Source: Mangrovimicrobium sp033283265 (GTDB lineage Bacteria; Pseudomonadota; Gammaproteobacteria; Pseudomonadales; Halieaceae). From it: a stretch of 64,000 nucleotides of DNA. The first letter of the stretch is position 1. Every line of letters begins with the position of its first letter. Location of the stretch: positions 310,001-374,000 of the forward strand of contig JAWMQN010000003.1 of assembly GCA_033283265.1 (NCBI GenBank). Direction: 5' to 3'. The translations under genes and the position numbers were made by a program. Below, in pieces: positions 49,144 through 58,385 of the stretch. Under the pieces are notes generated by a model. That model did not search any database. It saw only the letters and a list, made by a program, of their open reading frames with translations, and was not told the origin of the DNA.

Positions 49144-49152
49144 TGTGGATAA
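49144..49152 (-). promoter_or_regulatory. DnaA box
   Basis: TGTGGATAA on the + strand, i.e. the strong box TTATCCACA on the minus strand, right of the AT-rich stretch and 115 bases before dnaA; it may also mediate dnaA autoregulation. Confidence 0.65.
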
Positions 49153-49266
49153 GTCCCACATGCAGCGCTATTATCTGCACTCCAGCCACTTGGTTCGGCC
49201 GGAAAAACTTATACCAAATATTGCAGAGCAGGCCGGTCTGCCCGAGCGGCCTTCGAGGGGATTATT

Positions 49267-50721
49267 TTGCCTGGTGTCATGTGGCAGCAATGCGTCGAGC
49301 GCTTGCAGGACGAACTGCCGTCCAAGCAATTCAACACATGGATCCGCCCTTTGAAGGCGAGACTCGACGGGCAATCCCTGCGATTGTCGGCACCCAACCG
49401 GTTTATCAAGGACTTCGTTTCTGACAAGTTTGCGGCGCGGATCTGCGAACTGGTGGCTGAAGTTGGGGCCTATGGCCAGATGGACGTGGTGTTTGAGATC
49501 GGCGGGGAGAATCAGCCCGCGCTCTCGCGTGAGCATGAAGCAGTCAACAGTTCGGCAGAAGTGCCAGCCTTGTCTTCTCCTGCGGTATCGGGAAGCGCGG
49601 TGGCACTGCGGCGACCGATGGCCAGTCACTCCTCCCCGGTTTCAGCGCGAGCAAATGCGGACACGGCACGCCAGGCCGAAATCGAAGGCTCGCTGCAGCA
49701 CCAGTACAATCTTGTCGATAACTACACCTTTACCAACTTTGTCGAGGGGAAATCCAACCAGCTCGCGCTGGCAGCGGCTCGGCAGGTCGCCGAGAATCCG
49801 GGAGATTCCTACAACCCGCTGTTCCTCTACGGCGGTGTCGGGCTGGGCAAAACCCACCTTATGCATGCGGTCGGTAACGCCCTCAAACTGCGCAAACCCG
49901 ACGCAAAGATCGTATACCTGCATTCCGAGCGCTTCGTCGCGGATATGGTCAAGGCCTTGCAGTTGAACGCCATTTCCGACTTCAAGCGCTACTATCGTTC
50001 GGTCGATGCCCTGTTGATCGACGACATCCAGTTTTTCGCCAAGAAGGACCGTTCCCAGGAGGAGTTTTTCCACACCTTCAACGCCCTGCTCGAAGGTGGC
50101 CAGCAGATGATCCTGACCTGCGACCGTTACCCGAAGGAAATTGACGGACTCGAGGAGCGCCTGAAGTCCCGTTTTGGCTGGGGCCTGACGGTTGCAGTAG
50201 AGCCACCAGAACTGGAGACCAGGGTTGCGATCCTGATGAAAAAGGCGACTCAGGCGCGTATCAACCTGCCCCCGGACGCCGCCTTCTTTATTGCCCAGCG
50301 GATTCGCTCCAATGTCCGCGAGCTGGAGGGTGCGCTGAAACGGGTGATCGCCAGCGCGCACTTCATTGGCAGGGAAATCGATATCGATCTGATCAAGGAC
50401 AGCCTCAAGGATCTCCTCGCGCTGCAGGACAAGCAGGTCAGCCTGGATAATATCCAGCGCACGGTCGCCGAGTATTACAAGATAAAAGTGGCGGATCTGA
50501 TGTCCCGCAGGAGAAGTCGCTCAGTTGCACGGCCGCGGCAGGTAGCGATGGCGTTGTCGAAAGAGCTCACCAACCACAGCCTGCCGGAGATAGGCGACAG
50601 CTTTGGCGGCAGAGACCACACGACAGTTTTGCACGCATGCCGTAAAATCAAGGAGCTTCGCGAGACCAGCTCCGATATCAGCGAAGACTACAAGAATTTA
50701 TTGCGCTCCCTCACCACCTGA
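49267..50721 (+). CDS. dnaA: Chromosomal replication initiator protein DnaA
   Basis: A 484-residue AAA+ initiator that binds DnaA boxes and opens oriC. Domain I MWQQCVERLQDELPSKQF (DnaB/HobA-type interaction), a variable domain II (about 85-140), domain III with Walker A YGGVGLGKTH (188-197) and Walker B LLIDDIQFF, domain IV helix-turn-helix ending SFGGRDHTTVLHACRKI. The start is a TTG at 49267: GAGGGG lies six bases before it, and MPGVMWQQC aligns with MSLSLWQQC of E. coli. The ATG four codons later has no ribosome site at proper distance. Confidence 0.97.
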   Translation: MPGVMWQQCVERLQDELPSKQFNTWIRPLKARLDGQSLRLSAPNRFIKDFVSDKFAARICELVAEVGAYGQMDVVFEIGGENQPALSREHEAVNSSAEVPALSSPAVSGSAVALRRPMASHSSPVSARANADTARQAEIEGSLQHQYNLVDNYTFTNFVEGKSNQLALAAARQVAENPGDSYNPLFLYGGVGLGKTHLMHAVGNALKLRKPDAKIVYLHSERFVADMVKALQLNAISDFKRYYRSVDALLIDDIQFFAKKDRSQEEFFHTFNALLEGGQQMILTCDRYPKEIDGLEERLKSRFGWGLTVAVEPPELETRVAILMKKATQARINLPPDAAFFIAQRIRSNVRELEGALKRVIASAHFIGREIDIDLIKDSLKDLLALQDKQVSLDNIQRTVAEYYKIKVADLMSRRRSRSVARPRQVAMALSKELTNHSLPEIGDSFGGRDHTTVLHACRKIKELRETSSDISEDYKNLLRSLTT

Positions 50722-50796
50722 GATCAGCCATCCCAGGCCAGGTCCCGGATACGCAGGATTAAGCCAATCACACCGGTTTAAGGATCAACACAAGCT

Positions 50797-51909
50797 ATGA
50801 AGTTCACAGTTTCGCGGGATGCTTTGCTCAAGCCTTTGAATCTTGTCGCGGGTGTCGTCGAGCGCCGTCAGACCCTGCCCATTCTCTCCAACATATTGAT
50901 GGTGCTCGACAACGAGCACCTGTCACTGACCGGCACCGATCTCGAGGTGGAATTGATCGGGCGAGTACCGCTCAGCCAGTCCGGCGGGGAAAGCGGAGAG
51001 GTCACGGTGCCGGCGCGCAAGCTTGTCGATATTTGCCGCTCACTACCTGATGGCTCGGATATCGAAGTCAGTGCAGAGGAAGGCAAGGTCACCGTACGCA
51101 GCGGGCGCAGCCGCTTTACCCTCTCCACCCTGCCCACCAAGGATTTCCCCAATCTCGAGGACAGCATTGGAACGCACCAGTTTGTCCTGAAACAGGGGCA
51201 GTTGAAGCGCTTGATCGACCGGACGGCTTTCGCCATGGCGCAGCAGGATGTGCGCTATTACCTCAACGGCATGTTGTGGGAACTCAAGGGTCAGAAACTC
51301 ACGGTAGTAGCGACCGACGGCCACAGGTTGGCACTGTGCTCCCTGCCCGGCACCCTCAGTGAGGTCGACAGCGACACCCAGGTCATCCTGCCGCGCAAGG
51401 GTGTGCTGGAACTCGGCCGCCTGCTGATAGACGAGGACGCGGATATAAAGATTGTCATCGGCAACAACCACATTCGCGCCACCACCGACGATTTCACCTT
51501 CACTTCCAAGTTGGTCGACGGGAAATTTCCGGAATATCAGCGTGTCATGCCTCGCAATGCAGATAAGTCAGTTATGGGTTCCCGTTTGGAACTCCGCCAG
51601 GCTTTCGCTCGCACCGCGATTCTCTCCAATGAAAAGTATCGCGGTGTTCGTTTGAAGCTGGGCGAGAACAATCTGGATATTCTCGCCAACAACCCCGAAC
51701 AGGAACAGGCCGAGGAGTCAGTTCCGGTGGAATACAACGGGGGTGAACTCGAAATAGGCTTCAACGTTAGTTACCTGCTCGACGTGCTTGGGGTTTTGTC
51801 CGGGGAGACAGTGAAGATTTCCCTCTCCGACCCGAACAGCAGTGCATTGCTCGAGGAAGCTCAAGAGAACGGTGACTCGCAGTACGTTGTCATGCCAATG
51901 CGACTCTGA
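50797..51909 (+). CDS. dnaN: DNA polymerase III beta sliding clamp
   Basis: A 370-residue processivity clamp (E. coli 366), dimerising to a ring on DNA. N-terminal MKFTVSRDALLKPLNLVAGVVERRQTLPILSN in shorter pieces, the NLEDSIGT and ATDGHRLALCSLP segments, and the C-terminal YVVMPMRL that forms part of the partner-binding pocket. 75 bases after dnaA, in the same transcription unit with recF and gyrB. Confidence 0.97.
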   Translation: MKFTVSRDALLKPLNLVAGVVERRQTLPILSNILMVLDNEHLSLTGTDLEVELIGRVPLSQSGGESGEVTVPARKLVDICRSLPDGSDIEVSAEEGKVTVRSGRSRFTLSTLPTKDFPNLEDSIGTHQFVLKQGQLKRLIDRTAFAMAQQDVRYYLNGMLWELKGQKLTVVATDGHRLALCSLPGTLSEVDSDTQVILPRKGVLELGRLLIDEDADIKIVIGNNHIRATTDDFTFTSKLVDGKFPEYQRVMPRNADKSVMGSRLELRQAFARTAILSNEKYRGVRLKLGENNLDILANNPEQEQAEESVPVEYNGGELEIGFNVSYLLDVLGVLSGETVKISLSDPNSSALLEEAQENGDSQYVVMPMRL

Positions 51910-51940
51910 TGTTGGGGCCTACGCGCCGTCGTCGGCACTC

Positions 51941-53053
51941 ATGCCCACAAGCCAACTACGTAGCCTGAAAGTCACCCAGGTACGTAATCTACGGCAGGTC
52001 GCAGTCGAGCCCCTGGGCCCGGTCAACGTGTTTTATGGGGTGAATGGCTCCGGCAAGACCAGTGTCCTGGAGGCGATCCATCTTCTCGGGATGGCCCGCT
52101 CGTTCAGGGGCAACCCGCGATCCCTCATCACCCACGGCCAGCAGTCCTGCACGGTTTTCGGGCAGTTTTCACCGCCTGCCACGGCTGTTGGCGTGCAGCG
52201 GGACTCTCAGGGGAATGTTCAGATCAAGCTGGGGGGAGAGCCGGTCCGAGCTGTATCCAGCCTGGCCGAATTTCTTCCGCTGCAGGTGATAAATGCCGAT
52301 AGCTTCAATCTTCTCGGCGGGCCGCCCGCTGGCAGAAGACGTTATCTCGACTGGGGTGTGTTTCACGTGGAACAATCCTTCTACCCCCAGTGGCGACGCT
52401 ATCAACGTGGCCTGAAACAGCGAAATATGTTGCTGCGCCGTGGTAAAATAGACGAGTCCCAGCTCGCTGTCTGGACACGCGAAGTCTGTCAGCACGGTGA
52501 GGCGATAACCCTCCTGCGCGAGGCCTACTTCGAGCGTTTGAACCAGCAGTTCACGTCCTACCTGGAATTGCTCGCGCCGGAACTGGCACCGGTGGAATTA
52601 CGCTTTCGGCGGGGATGGGACAGTAAAATGGACTTTAGTGCCGCCCTGGAGGCGGCACTAGCCTCTGATCGGGAGCAGGGTTTCACCCACGTTGGGCCCC
52701 AGCGCGCGGATATAAAGGTGGCAATCGACGGCCAGGCCGCCGCCGAAGTGTTGTCCCGGGGGCAGATAAAAATGGTGGTTTGCGCCCTGAAACTCGCCCA
52801 GGGTGCGATTATGGCCCAGGCGTCACCGCGCAACTGCGTGTACCTGGTGGACGACCTCCCCTCGGAACTCGACGCGGAGCACACGCGCCTGGTCTGTAGC
52901 GCCCTGGCAGGACTGGAGCGCACTCAGGTGTTTATTACCTGTGTCGATGCCAGCAGTGTGCTGGCCGCCTGGCCAGGGGATCGGCGGCAGGCACTGAATG
53001 TGTTCCACGTGGAACAAGGTACGCTACGTAACGTCGGCTATAACGGGCCCTGA
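51941..53053 (+). CDS. recF: DNA replication and repair protein RecF
   Basis: A 370-residue SMC-like ATPase that loads RecA at gaps with RecO and RecR. Walker A YGVNGSGKTSVLEAIHLLG (about 35-43), signature LSRGQIKMVVCALKLAQG and Walker B VYLVDDLPSELD are present. The ATG at 51941 was chosen over an upstream overlap with dnaN because MPTSQLRSLKVTQVRNLRQ is the normal start; its ribosome site is weak, so coupling to dnaN (31-base gap) is likely. Two parS sites lie in its coding sequence, each encoding a VFHVEQ peptide. Confidence 0.95.
   Translation: MPTSQLRSLKVTQVRNLRQVAVEPLGPVNVFYGVNGSGKTSVLEAIHLLGMARSFRGNPRSLITHGQQSCTVFGQFSPPATAVGVQRDSQGNVQIKLGGEPVRAVSSLAEFLPLQVINADSFNLLGGPPAGRRRYLDWGVFHVEQSFYPQWRRYQRGLKQRNMLLRRGKIDESQLAVWTREVCQHGEAITLLREAYFERLNQQFTSYLELLAPELAPVELRFRRGWDSKMDFSAALEAALASDREQGFTHVGPQRADIKVAIDGQAAAEVLSRGQIKMVVCALKLAQGAIMAQASPRNCVYLVDDLPSELDAEHTRLVCSALAGLERTQVFITCVDASSVLAAWPGDRRQALNVFHVEQGTLRNVGYNGP
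52359..52374. other. parS: parS site 1, inside recF
   Basis: TGTTTCACGTGGAACA differs at one position from a perfect palindrome and matches the widely conserved ParB-binding consensus TGTTNCACGTGNAACA. It is 3.1 kb from dnaA and encodes part of WGVFHVEQSF. Confidence 0.85.
53001..53016. other. parS: parS site 2, inside recF
   Basis: TGTTCCACGTGGAACA, a perfect 16-bp palindrome of the ParB-binding consensus, 642 bases after site 1 and near the 3' end of recF. It encodes part of LNVFHVEQG. Confidence 0.9.
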
Positions 53054-53083
53054 AGGGTGGGACAGTATGGAAATGGTTAAAGT

Positions 53084-55495
53084 ATGAGCGAACACAATTA
53101 CGACTCCTCAAGTATCAAGGTTCTCAAAGGTCTTGATGCCGTCCGCAAACGCCCCGGGATGTATATCGGTGACACCGACGACGGCACCGGGCTGCACCAC
53201 ATGGTCTTTGAAATTGTCGACAACTCCATCGATGAGGCTCTGGCCGGGCACTGCTCCCAAATTGATGTCGTTATCCACCCCGATGAGACGGTCACTGTCT
53301 CCGATAATGGCCGTGGTATCCCGACAGAGATGCACGAGGAAGGCAAGTCTGCAGCCGAAGTGATCATGACCGTCCTGCATGCCGGCGGTAAATTCGACGA
53401 AAACGCCTATAAAGTATCCGGTGGTCTGCACGGTGTAGGGGTGTCGGTGGTGAATGCGCTTTCTGAAAAGCTCACCCTGACCATCCGCAGGGGAGGCAAG
53501 GTTCATGAGCAGGTCTACCACCACGGCGAGCCGCAGGCGCCACTGGCGGTGGTTGGCAGTACTACCTCATCGGGCACATCGGTTACCTTTAAACCTTCGG
53601 CGGCCACTTTCAACAATATCGAATTTCACTTCGATCTCCTCGCCAAGCGTCTACGAGAGCTGGCCTTCCTGAATTCAGGGGTGCGTATCAATCTCAAGGA
53701 CGAGCGCAGCGGTAAGGAAGAAACCTACGGCTACGATGGCGGCCTGCGCCAGTTCGTCGACTTCCTCAACCAGAACAAGACCCCGATCAACAAGCCCTTC
53801 TACTTCCAGCTGGAAAACGAGGAAGGTATTGGCGTTGAGGTGGCCATGCAGTGGAATGACTCCTTCCAGGAGAATCTTCTGTGCTACACCAACAACATTC
53901 CCCAGCGGGATGGGGGCACCCACCTGGCTGGTTTCCGGGCGGCCCTGACCCGCAACCTCAACAGCTATATCGAGCGGGAAGGGTTGGCCAAGGGCTCATC
54001 TGTCGCCACGACCGGTGACGATGCCCGGGAAGGCCTGACTGCCATCATTTCCGTGAAGGTGCCCGACCCCAAGTTCTCCTCGCAGACCAAGGACAAGCTG
54101 GTCTCCTCGGAAGTTAAAACGGCGGTGGAACAGGCCATGAGCGCCCGTTTCAACGACTACCTGCTGGAAAATCCCCAGGAAGCAAAGGCTGTCGTCGGCA
54201 AGATGATCGATGCCGCACGGGCGAGGGAAGCGGCGCGCAAGGCCCGTGAAATGACCCGCCGCAAGGGCGCGCTGGACATCGCTGGGCTCCCGGGGAAACT
54301 GGCGGACTGTCAGGAGAAAGACCCCGCGCTGTCAGAGTTATACCTGGTGGAGGGAGACTCCGCCGGTGGTTCGGCCAAACAGGGCCGCAACCGGCGCTTC
54401 CAGGCGATCCTGCCGCTCAAGGGCAAGATCCTCAACGTGGAGAAAGCTCGCTTCGACAAGATGCTCGGTTCCGCTGAAGTCGGCACCATCGTTACAGCCC
54501 TGGGTTGCGGCATTGGCAAGCAGGATTTCAATCCCGACAAACTGCGCTATCACAGCATCATCATCATGACCGATGCTGACGTGGATGGCTCCCACATCCG
54601 CACCCTGCTGCTGACCTTCTTCTTCCGGCAAATGCCTGAGCTGATCGAGCGTGGGCATGTGTATATCGCGCAGCCGCCCCTCTACAAGATCGCCCGTGGC
54701 AAGCAGCATGAGTATCTCAAGGACGATGATGCACTGAGCCAGTACCTGACCCAGGCCGCACTGGACAACGCCGCGATCTACGTCAACCAGGACGCACCGC
54801 CAATCACCGGTGAGGCCCTGCAATCGCTGGTGTCGGAATACCGCGGTGTGGCCGCGACCGTCGAACGGGTATCCCGGCTGTATTGGCCTGAGGTGCTCTG
54901 GGAAATGATGTACTCCAGCGCGCTGGACGTGGGGCAGATGCAGGACGAACAGGCGGTTGTTGCCTTCACCAATGATTTGAGTGAGCGCTTACTATCATTA
55001 AAGTCCAACACCAATCAATACACTACCGTCGTTCGCTGGAACCCCGAGCGCGAGGTTTACTACCCCGTGGTCAAACTGCTTGCCCACGGCGTCGAGTATG
55101 AGACCGAATTCGGGCGGGATTTCTTCGGCTCGGCGGAGTATCGCAGCCTGGTCAAGATGGGCGAGACCTTGCGCAACCTGATCGACGAGGAAGGCTACTT
55201 CCAGCGTGGCGAGAAAAGCCTGCAGACCAGGGATTTTGTCGAGGGCCTGAACTGGCTGATGGCGGAGGCGCGCAAGGGCTACTCCATCCAGCGTTACAAG
55301 GGTCTCGGTGAAATGAACCCAGACCAGTTGTGGGAGACCACAATGGATCCGGAAGCCCGGCGAATGTTGCAGGTGACCGTCGAAGACGCGATCGCCGCAG
55401 ACCAGATCTTTACCACCCTCATGGGTGATCAGGTGGAGCCGCGGCGCGACTTCATCGAGGAAAACGCGCTCTTCGTAGCCAACCTCGACGTCTAG
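53084..55495 (+). CDS. gyrB: DNA gyrase subunit B
   Basis: An 803-residue GyrB (E. coli 804), the ATPase half of DNA gyrase. GHKL ATPase: VRKRPGMYIGDTDDGTGLHH, EIVDNSIDEALAG, HAGGKFDENAYKVSGGLHGVGVSVVNALS in pieces. TOPRIM: LVEGDSAGGSAKQGRNR and IIIMTDADVDGSHIRTLLL. C-terminus QRYKGLGEMNPDQLWETTMDPE and ARRMLQV. Long form with the gammaproteobacterial insertion in the TOPRIM region. Downstream of recF by 30 bases. Confidence 0.98.
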   Translation: MSEHNYDSSSIKVLKGLDAVRKRPGMYIGDTDDGTGLHHMVFEIVDNSIDEALAGHCSQIDVVIHPDETVTVSDNGRGIPTEMHEEGKSAAEVIMTVLHAGGKFDENAYKVSGGLHGVGVSVVNALSEKLTLTIRRGGKVHEQVYHHGEPQAPLAVVGSTTSSGTSVTFKPSAATFNNIEFHFDLLAKRLRELAFLNSGVRINLKDERSGKEETYGYDGGLRQFVDFLNQNKTPINKPFYFQLENEEGIGVEVAMQWNDSFQENLLCYTNNIPQRDGGTHLAGFRAALTRNLNSYIEREGLAKGSSVATTGDDAREGLTAIISVKVPDPKFSSQTKDKLVSSEVKTAVEQAMSARFNDYLLENPQEAKAVVGKMIDAARAREAARKAREMTRRKGALDIAGLPGKLADCQEKDPALSELYLVEGDSAGGSAKQGRNRRFQAILPLKGKILNVEKARFDKMLGSAEVGTIVTALGCGIGKQDFNPDKLRYHSIIIMTDADVDGSHIRTLLLTFFFRQMPELIERGHVYIAQPPLYKIARGKQHEYLKDDDALSQYLTQAALDNAAIYVNQDAPPITGEALQSLVSEYRGVAATVERVSRLYWPEVLWEMMYSSALDVGQMQDEQAVVAFTNDLSERLLSLKSNTNQYTTVVRWNPEREVYYPVVKLLAHGVEYETEFGRDFFGSAEYRSLVKMGETLRNLIDEEGYFQRGEKSLQTRDFVEGLNWLMAEARKGYSIQRYKGLGEMNPDQLWETTMDPEARRMLQVTVEDAIAADQIFTTLMGDQVEPRRDFIEENALFVANLDV

Positions 55496-55521
55496 TAGCG
55501 AGCGCCAGCGACAGAAAGCGG

Positions 55522-55567
55522 GTGCTGTGAGTCAGGGGCTGGCCGAGGCCAGTGCCCTGCTCAGCAC
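55522..55567 (+). terminator. Imperfect hairpin after gyrB
   Basis: GTGCTG/CAGCAC outer arms (55522-55527 and 55562-55567), then CAGGG/CCCTG and an inner CTGGC-CGAG-GCCAG. No U-tract follows. The 359-base gap 55496-55854 is otherwise pyrimidine-rich without a credible gene; the hairpin is the only structure seen, and the promoter of the next gene must lie in it. Confidence 0.35.
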
Positions 55568-55854
55568 TCGCTCGCGCTCTGACTTCCCGCCCTGACTCGC
55601 GCACTTACCCCCTCCCCCTCCCTTCCCACCAACTCCATCCGGTCGGCTCTTACTCTCCCTGCATCCGCCGAACGCGCGCGCAGTTCATCGCAGCACGGGT
55701 GCGTTTCATCGTTGATTCCGGGCACTCCGGCGATATGCGGTTTCGGCGGTGACGGTGTTTGGCTAAGTTTCCCTCAAAGCAGGCAGCTTTGTAGCAAAAA
55801 GGCGGCCAAGACCAAGCAAGGGCAGCAGCCCCGGATAAGAGAAGGTAGGGAAAG

Positions 55855-56199
55855 ATGAAAGCGACAAGCGCAAAAAAACTTGGGTTTGCGGTAGCTGTGA
55901 GCGCCGTGCTGAGTGCCGGTGCGGTAACTTCCGCCAATGCCCTGGATGAAACCAGAGTGCACGCAAGCGGCACGAACAACGTCACGGTCACCTACAAGCG
56001 CTCGGAGTTGGCCACAGCGGATGGCCGGGAGAGCGTGGAGAGCCGCATCCGCGCGGCGGCTGGAAGTGTCTGCGGCTCTGCGGATCTGCGCGCCTCAGGC
56101 AGCCTGAGCGTGTCGATGAAACGCAAGCAATGCTTGCAGCGGGCAGTCGACGAGGCGATGAGCCAGGTCGGCGCAGACCAGTTCGCGTCCGCTGACTGA
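55855..56199 (+). CDS. UrcA-family exported protein
   Basis: A 114-residue protein with a signal peptide (about 1-30, KLGFAVAVSAVLSAGAVTSANA). The mature part has VTVTYKRSELATADGRESVESRIRAAAGSVCG followed by CLQRAVDEAM, the pattern of the UrcA family (a Tyr-containing strand, R-A-A-x-x-V-C-G, a later Cys pairing with it). Function of the family is not known. Codon use and GC look like the neighbours. It is followed by a good terminator and is probably a single-gene unit. Confidence 0.78.
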   Translation: MKATSAKKLGFAVAVSAVLSAGAVTSANALDETRVHASGTNNVTVTYKRSELATADGRESVESRIRAAAGSVCGSADLRASGSLSVSMKRKQCLQRAVDEAMSQVGADQFASAD

Positions 56200-56246
56200 T
56201 AACTCGACAAGCTCCCAGTTCCTGCTACCCCTGTCGGGAACTGCCC

Positions 56247-56274
56247 GGGGCACTACTTGCGGAGGTAGTGCCCC
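56247..56274 (+). terminator. Rho-independent terminator after the UrcA-family gene
   Basis: GGGGCACTAC (56247-56256) pairs with GTAGTGCCCC (56265-56274), perfect 10-bp stem, eight-base loop, followed by TTTATTT. Serves the + strand; the minus side, downstream of glyS, has no T-tract. Confidence 0.88.
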
Positions 56275-56303
56275 TTTATTTCAAGCCAGTTGCTCCGCGG
56301 GCT

Positions 56304-58385
56304 CTAGTCCTTGCCTACCACCAGTTGAGAGATGTCCGCCACCTGTAAGAACAGGGTTTGCAGCTGCTTCAGCAGGTTCAGCCGGTTACACCGCAATTCC
56401 ACCTGTTCGGCGTTAACCATGACGTCATCAAAAAACCGGTCGACCGGTTCGCGCAGTTCCGCCAGTGTTGCCAGTGCCTGGCGATACTCGCCTTTTTCCA
56501 GGTGAGCGGTGGAGACTGCGGCAAGCCGGTCCAGGGCTGCGGCCAGGGCCACTTCCGCGGATTCCTGCAGCAGGTTGCTGTCGATGGCGGAGAATACAAA
56601 GTCCGCTTCGAGTTTGCCGAGGATATTCGAAACCCGCTTGTTGGCCGCGGCGAGCGCACTCGCCTCGGGTAACTGCGCAAAGGCGTGTACCGCGAGCACG
56701 CGCTGGTGAATATCCAGCGGCCGGGTCAGTTTGCGGGCGCTTACCGCCCGGAACACCTCGGGGGCGATGGATTCGTCTTCGTACCAGGCGCGGAAACGCT
56801 CGATTATGTACTCGAGGACCTGGTCGACGGTGTTATCCGCCAGCAAACCTTCGGGGAATTGCGCTGCGGCACTGTGCAGGGACTCGCGCAGGTCGATATC
56901 GATGGCTTTCTCCACCAGGATGCGAAGCACCGCGAGTGAGGCCCGGCGCAATGCGAAGGGGTCCTTGGAGCCCGTCGGCGGCTGGCCGATGCCGAAGATA
57001 CCGACCAGGGTATCCAGGCGGTCGGTGAGGCCGAGGGCGGTGGCAACCGGACCGCTGGGCAACTGGTCACCGGCGAACTTCGGCCAGTACTGTTCGGCCA
57101 TCGCCGCGGCGACGGCGGCGTCCTCGCCGTCATGCTGGGCGTAGTAGGAGCCGGCGATGCCCTGCATGTCCGGGAACTCCAGTACCATTTCCGTCACCAG
57201 GTCAGTCTTGGCCAGCAGAGCGGCCCGCGCAGCGAGTTGCGGGTCTGCACCCACAGCCGGCGCGAGGGACTGGGCGAGTGCGGCAACGCGGCGGCTCTTG
57301 TCGGCGACGGTGCCGAGTTTCTGCTGAAAGACGATGGACTCGAGTTTCGCAACCCGCGACGCCAGCGGGGTCTTGAGATCGGTCTCGTAGAAAAACGCCG
57401 CGTCGGAAAGCCGCGGGCGAATTACCCGCTCATTTCCGGCGATGACCTGAACCGGGTCCTTGCTCTCAATATTGGAGATGGTGATGAAATGCGGGCGCAG
57501 GCGCCCTTCCCCATCGACCACGTGGAAATACTTCTGGTGTTCCTTCATGGACGACACCAGCGCCTCCTGGGGCACGGCGAGGAAACGCTCCTCGAAGGAG
57601 CCGGTCAGGGCCACCGGCCACTCCACCAGGCCGGTGACTTCGTCGAGCAGGTCGTCGTCGATCACGGCCGCGGCCTGCAGCGCGCTGGCCTCGACTTCCA
57701 CCTGTTGGCGAATGGCCTCCTGGCGCTGGGCAAAACTGGCGATCACCCTGGCCTCAGCCAGTTTCTGCTGGTAGGCCTCTGGCGCAGCCAGTTCGATTTC
57801 GTAGGCGCCGTGAAAGCGGTGGCCGCGGGTGCGATTAGTGGTGGCCAGGCCGAGGACCTCACCGGCTACGGTGCTGCTGCCGAGCATGGCGACGACCCAG
57901 TGTACCGGGCGAACAAACTCGGTGCGGCTGGCACCCCAGCGCATCCGTTTGGCTATGGGCAAGCCGGCAATGGCCTCGTGGATGATGTCGATCAGGCTGT
58001 CGGCGACAGTGATCCCCGCTTCGGTGCGGCGCAGGCCCAGGCGCGCGCCCTTCGGTGTATCGATGACTTCCAGCTGGTCCGGGTCGATACCCTGCTTGCT
58101 GGCGAAGCCGGCGGCGGCCGGAGTCCAGTTGCCGGCGGCGTCACGGGCGCGGTCCGCGGGCGGTCCAAGCAACTCCACCTGCTTGTCCTCGCCCTGCAAT
58201 TGCACCTGGGCAATCAATACAGCCAGCCTGCGCGGAGTGGCGAACCATTCCACCGCGCCGTGATTCAGCTCGCGCTGGGCGAGGCCGTTGACCACGCCGT
58301 CGCGGAACGACAGGCCGAGGGTCTTCAGCGCCTTGGGTGGCAGTTCTTCGGTGCCGATCTCTACCAGCAGTGTTTCGGTACTCAT
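56304..58385 (-). CDS. glyS: Glycyl-tRNA synthetase beta subunit
   Basis: A 693-residue beta subunit of the tetrameric bacterial glycyl-tRNA synthetase, binding tRNA and completing the glycylation site. Begins TETLLVEIGTEELPPKALK, has MRWGASRTEFVRPVHWV, RADLAALLAK-like AALLAKTDLVTEMVLEFPDMQG and the HD-domain region, ending near ISQLVVGKD. Length equals E. coli (689). Its ATG overlaps the glyQ stop by four bases (ATGA). Confidence 0.97.
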   Translation of the reverse strand: MSTETLLVEIGTEELPPKALKTLGLSFRDGVVNGLAQRELNHGAVEWFATPRRLAVLIAQVQLQGEDKQVELLGPPADRARDAAGNWTPAAAGFASKQGIDPDQLEVIDTPKGARLGLRRTEAGITVADSLIDIIHEAIAGLPIAKRMRWGASRTEFVRPVHWVVAMLGSSTVAGEVLGLATTNRTRGHRFHGAYEIELAAPEAYQQKLAEARVIASFAQRQEAIRQQVEVEASALQAAAVIDDDLLDEVTGLVEWPVALTGSFEERFLAVPQEALVSSMKEHQKYFHVVDGEGRLRPHFITISNIESKDPVQVIAGNERVIRPRLSDAAFFYETDLKTPLASRVAKLESIVFQQKLGTVADKSRRVAALAQSLAPAVGADPQLAARAALLAKTDLVTEMVLEFPDMQGIAGSYYAQHDGEDAAVAAAMAEQYWPKFAGDQLPSGPVATALGLTDRLDTLVGIFGIGQPPTGSKDPFALRRASLAVLRILVEKAIDIDLRESLHSAAAQFPEGLLADNTVDQVLEYIIERFRAWYEDESIAPEVFRAVSARKLTRPLDIHQRVLAVHAFAQLPEASALAAANKRVSNILGKLEADFVFSAIDSNLLQESAEVALAAALDRLAAVSTAHLEKGEYRQALATLAELREPVDRFFDDVMVNAEQVELRCNRLNLLKQLQTLFLQVADISQLVVGKD

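Larger units (their letters stand above)
48790..49260. other. oriC: Candidate chromosomal origin oriC (rpmH-dnaA gap)
   Basis: The 485-bp gap between divergent rpmH and dnaA, the place where pseudomonads carry oriC. It holds two exact DnaA boxes, TTATGCACA at 49026-49034 and TGTGGATAA (reverse orientation) at 49144-49152, flanking a very AT-rich stretch (about 49070-49142) suited to unwinding. Genes switch from minus to plus strand here. Fewer boxes than a typical oriC, so one in the wider gap may be degenerate. It must also contain the rpmH and dnaA promoters, which I could not assign. Confidence 0.6.

Noticed and set aside
57514..57533. CCACGTGGAA core in glyS
   Set aside because: The outer bases do not match parS; likely chance.
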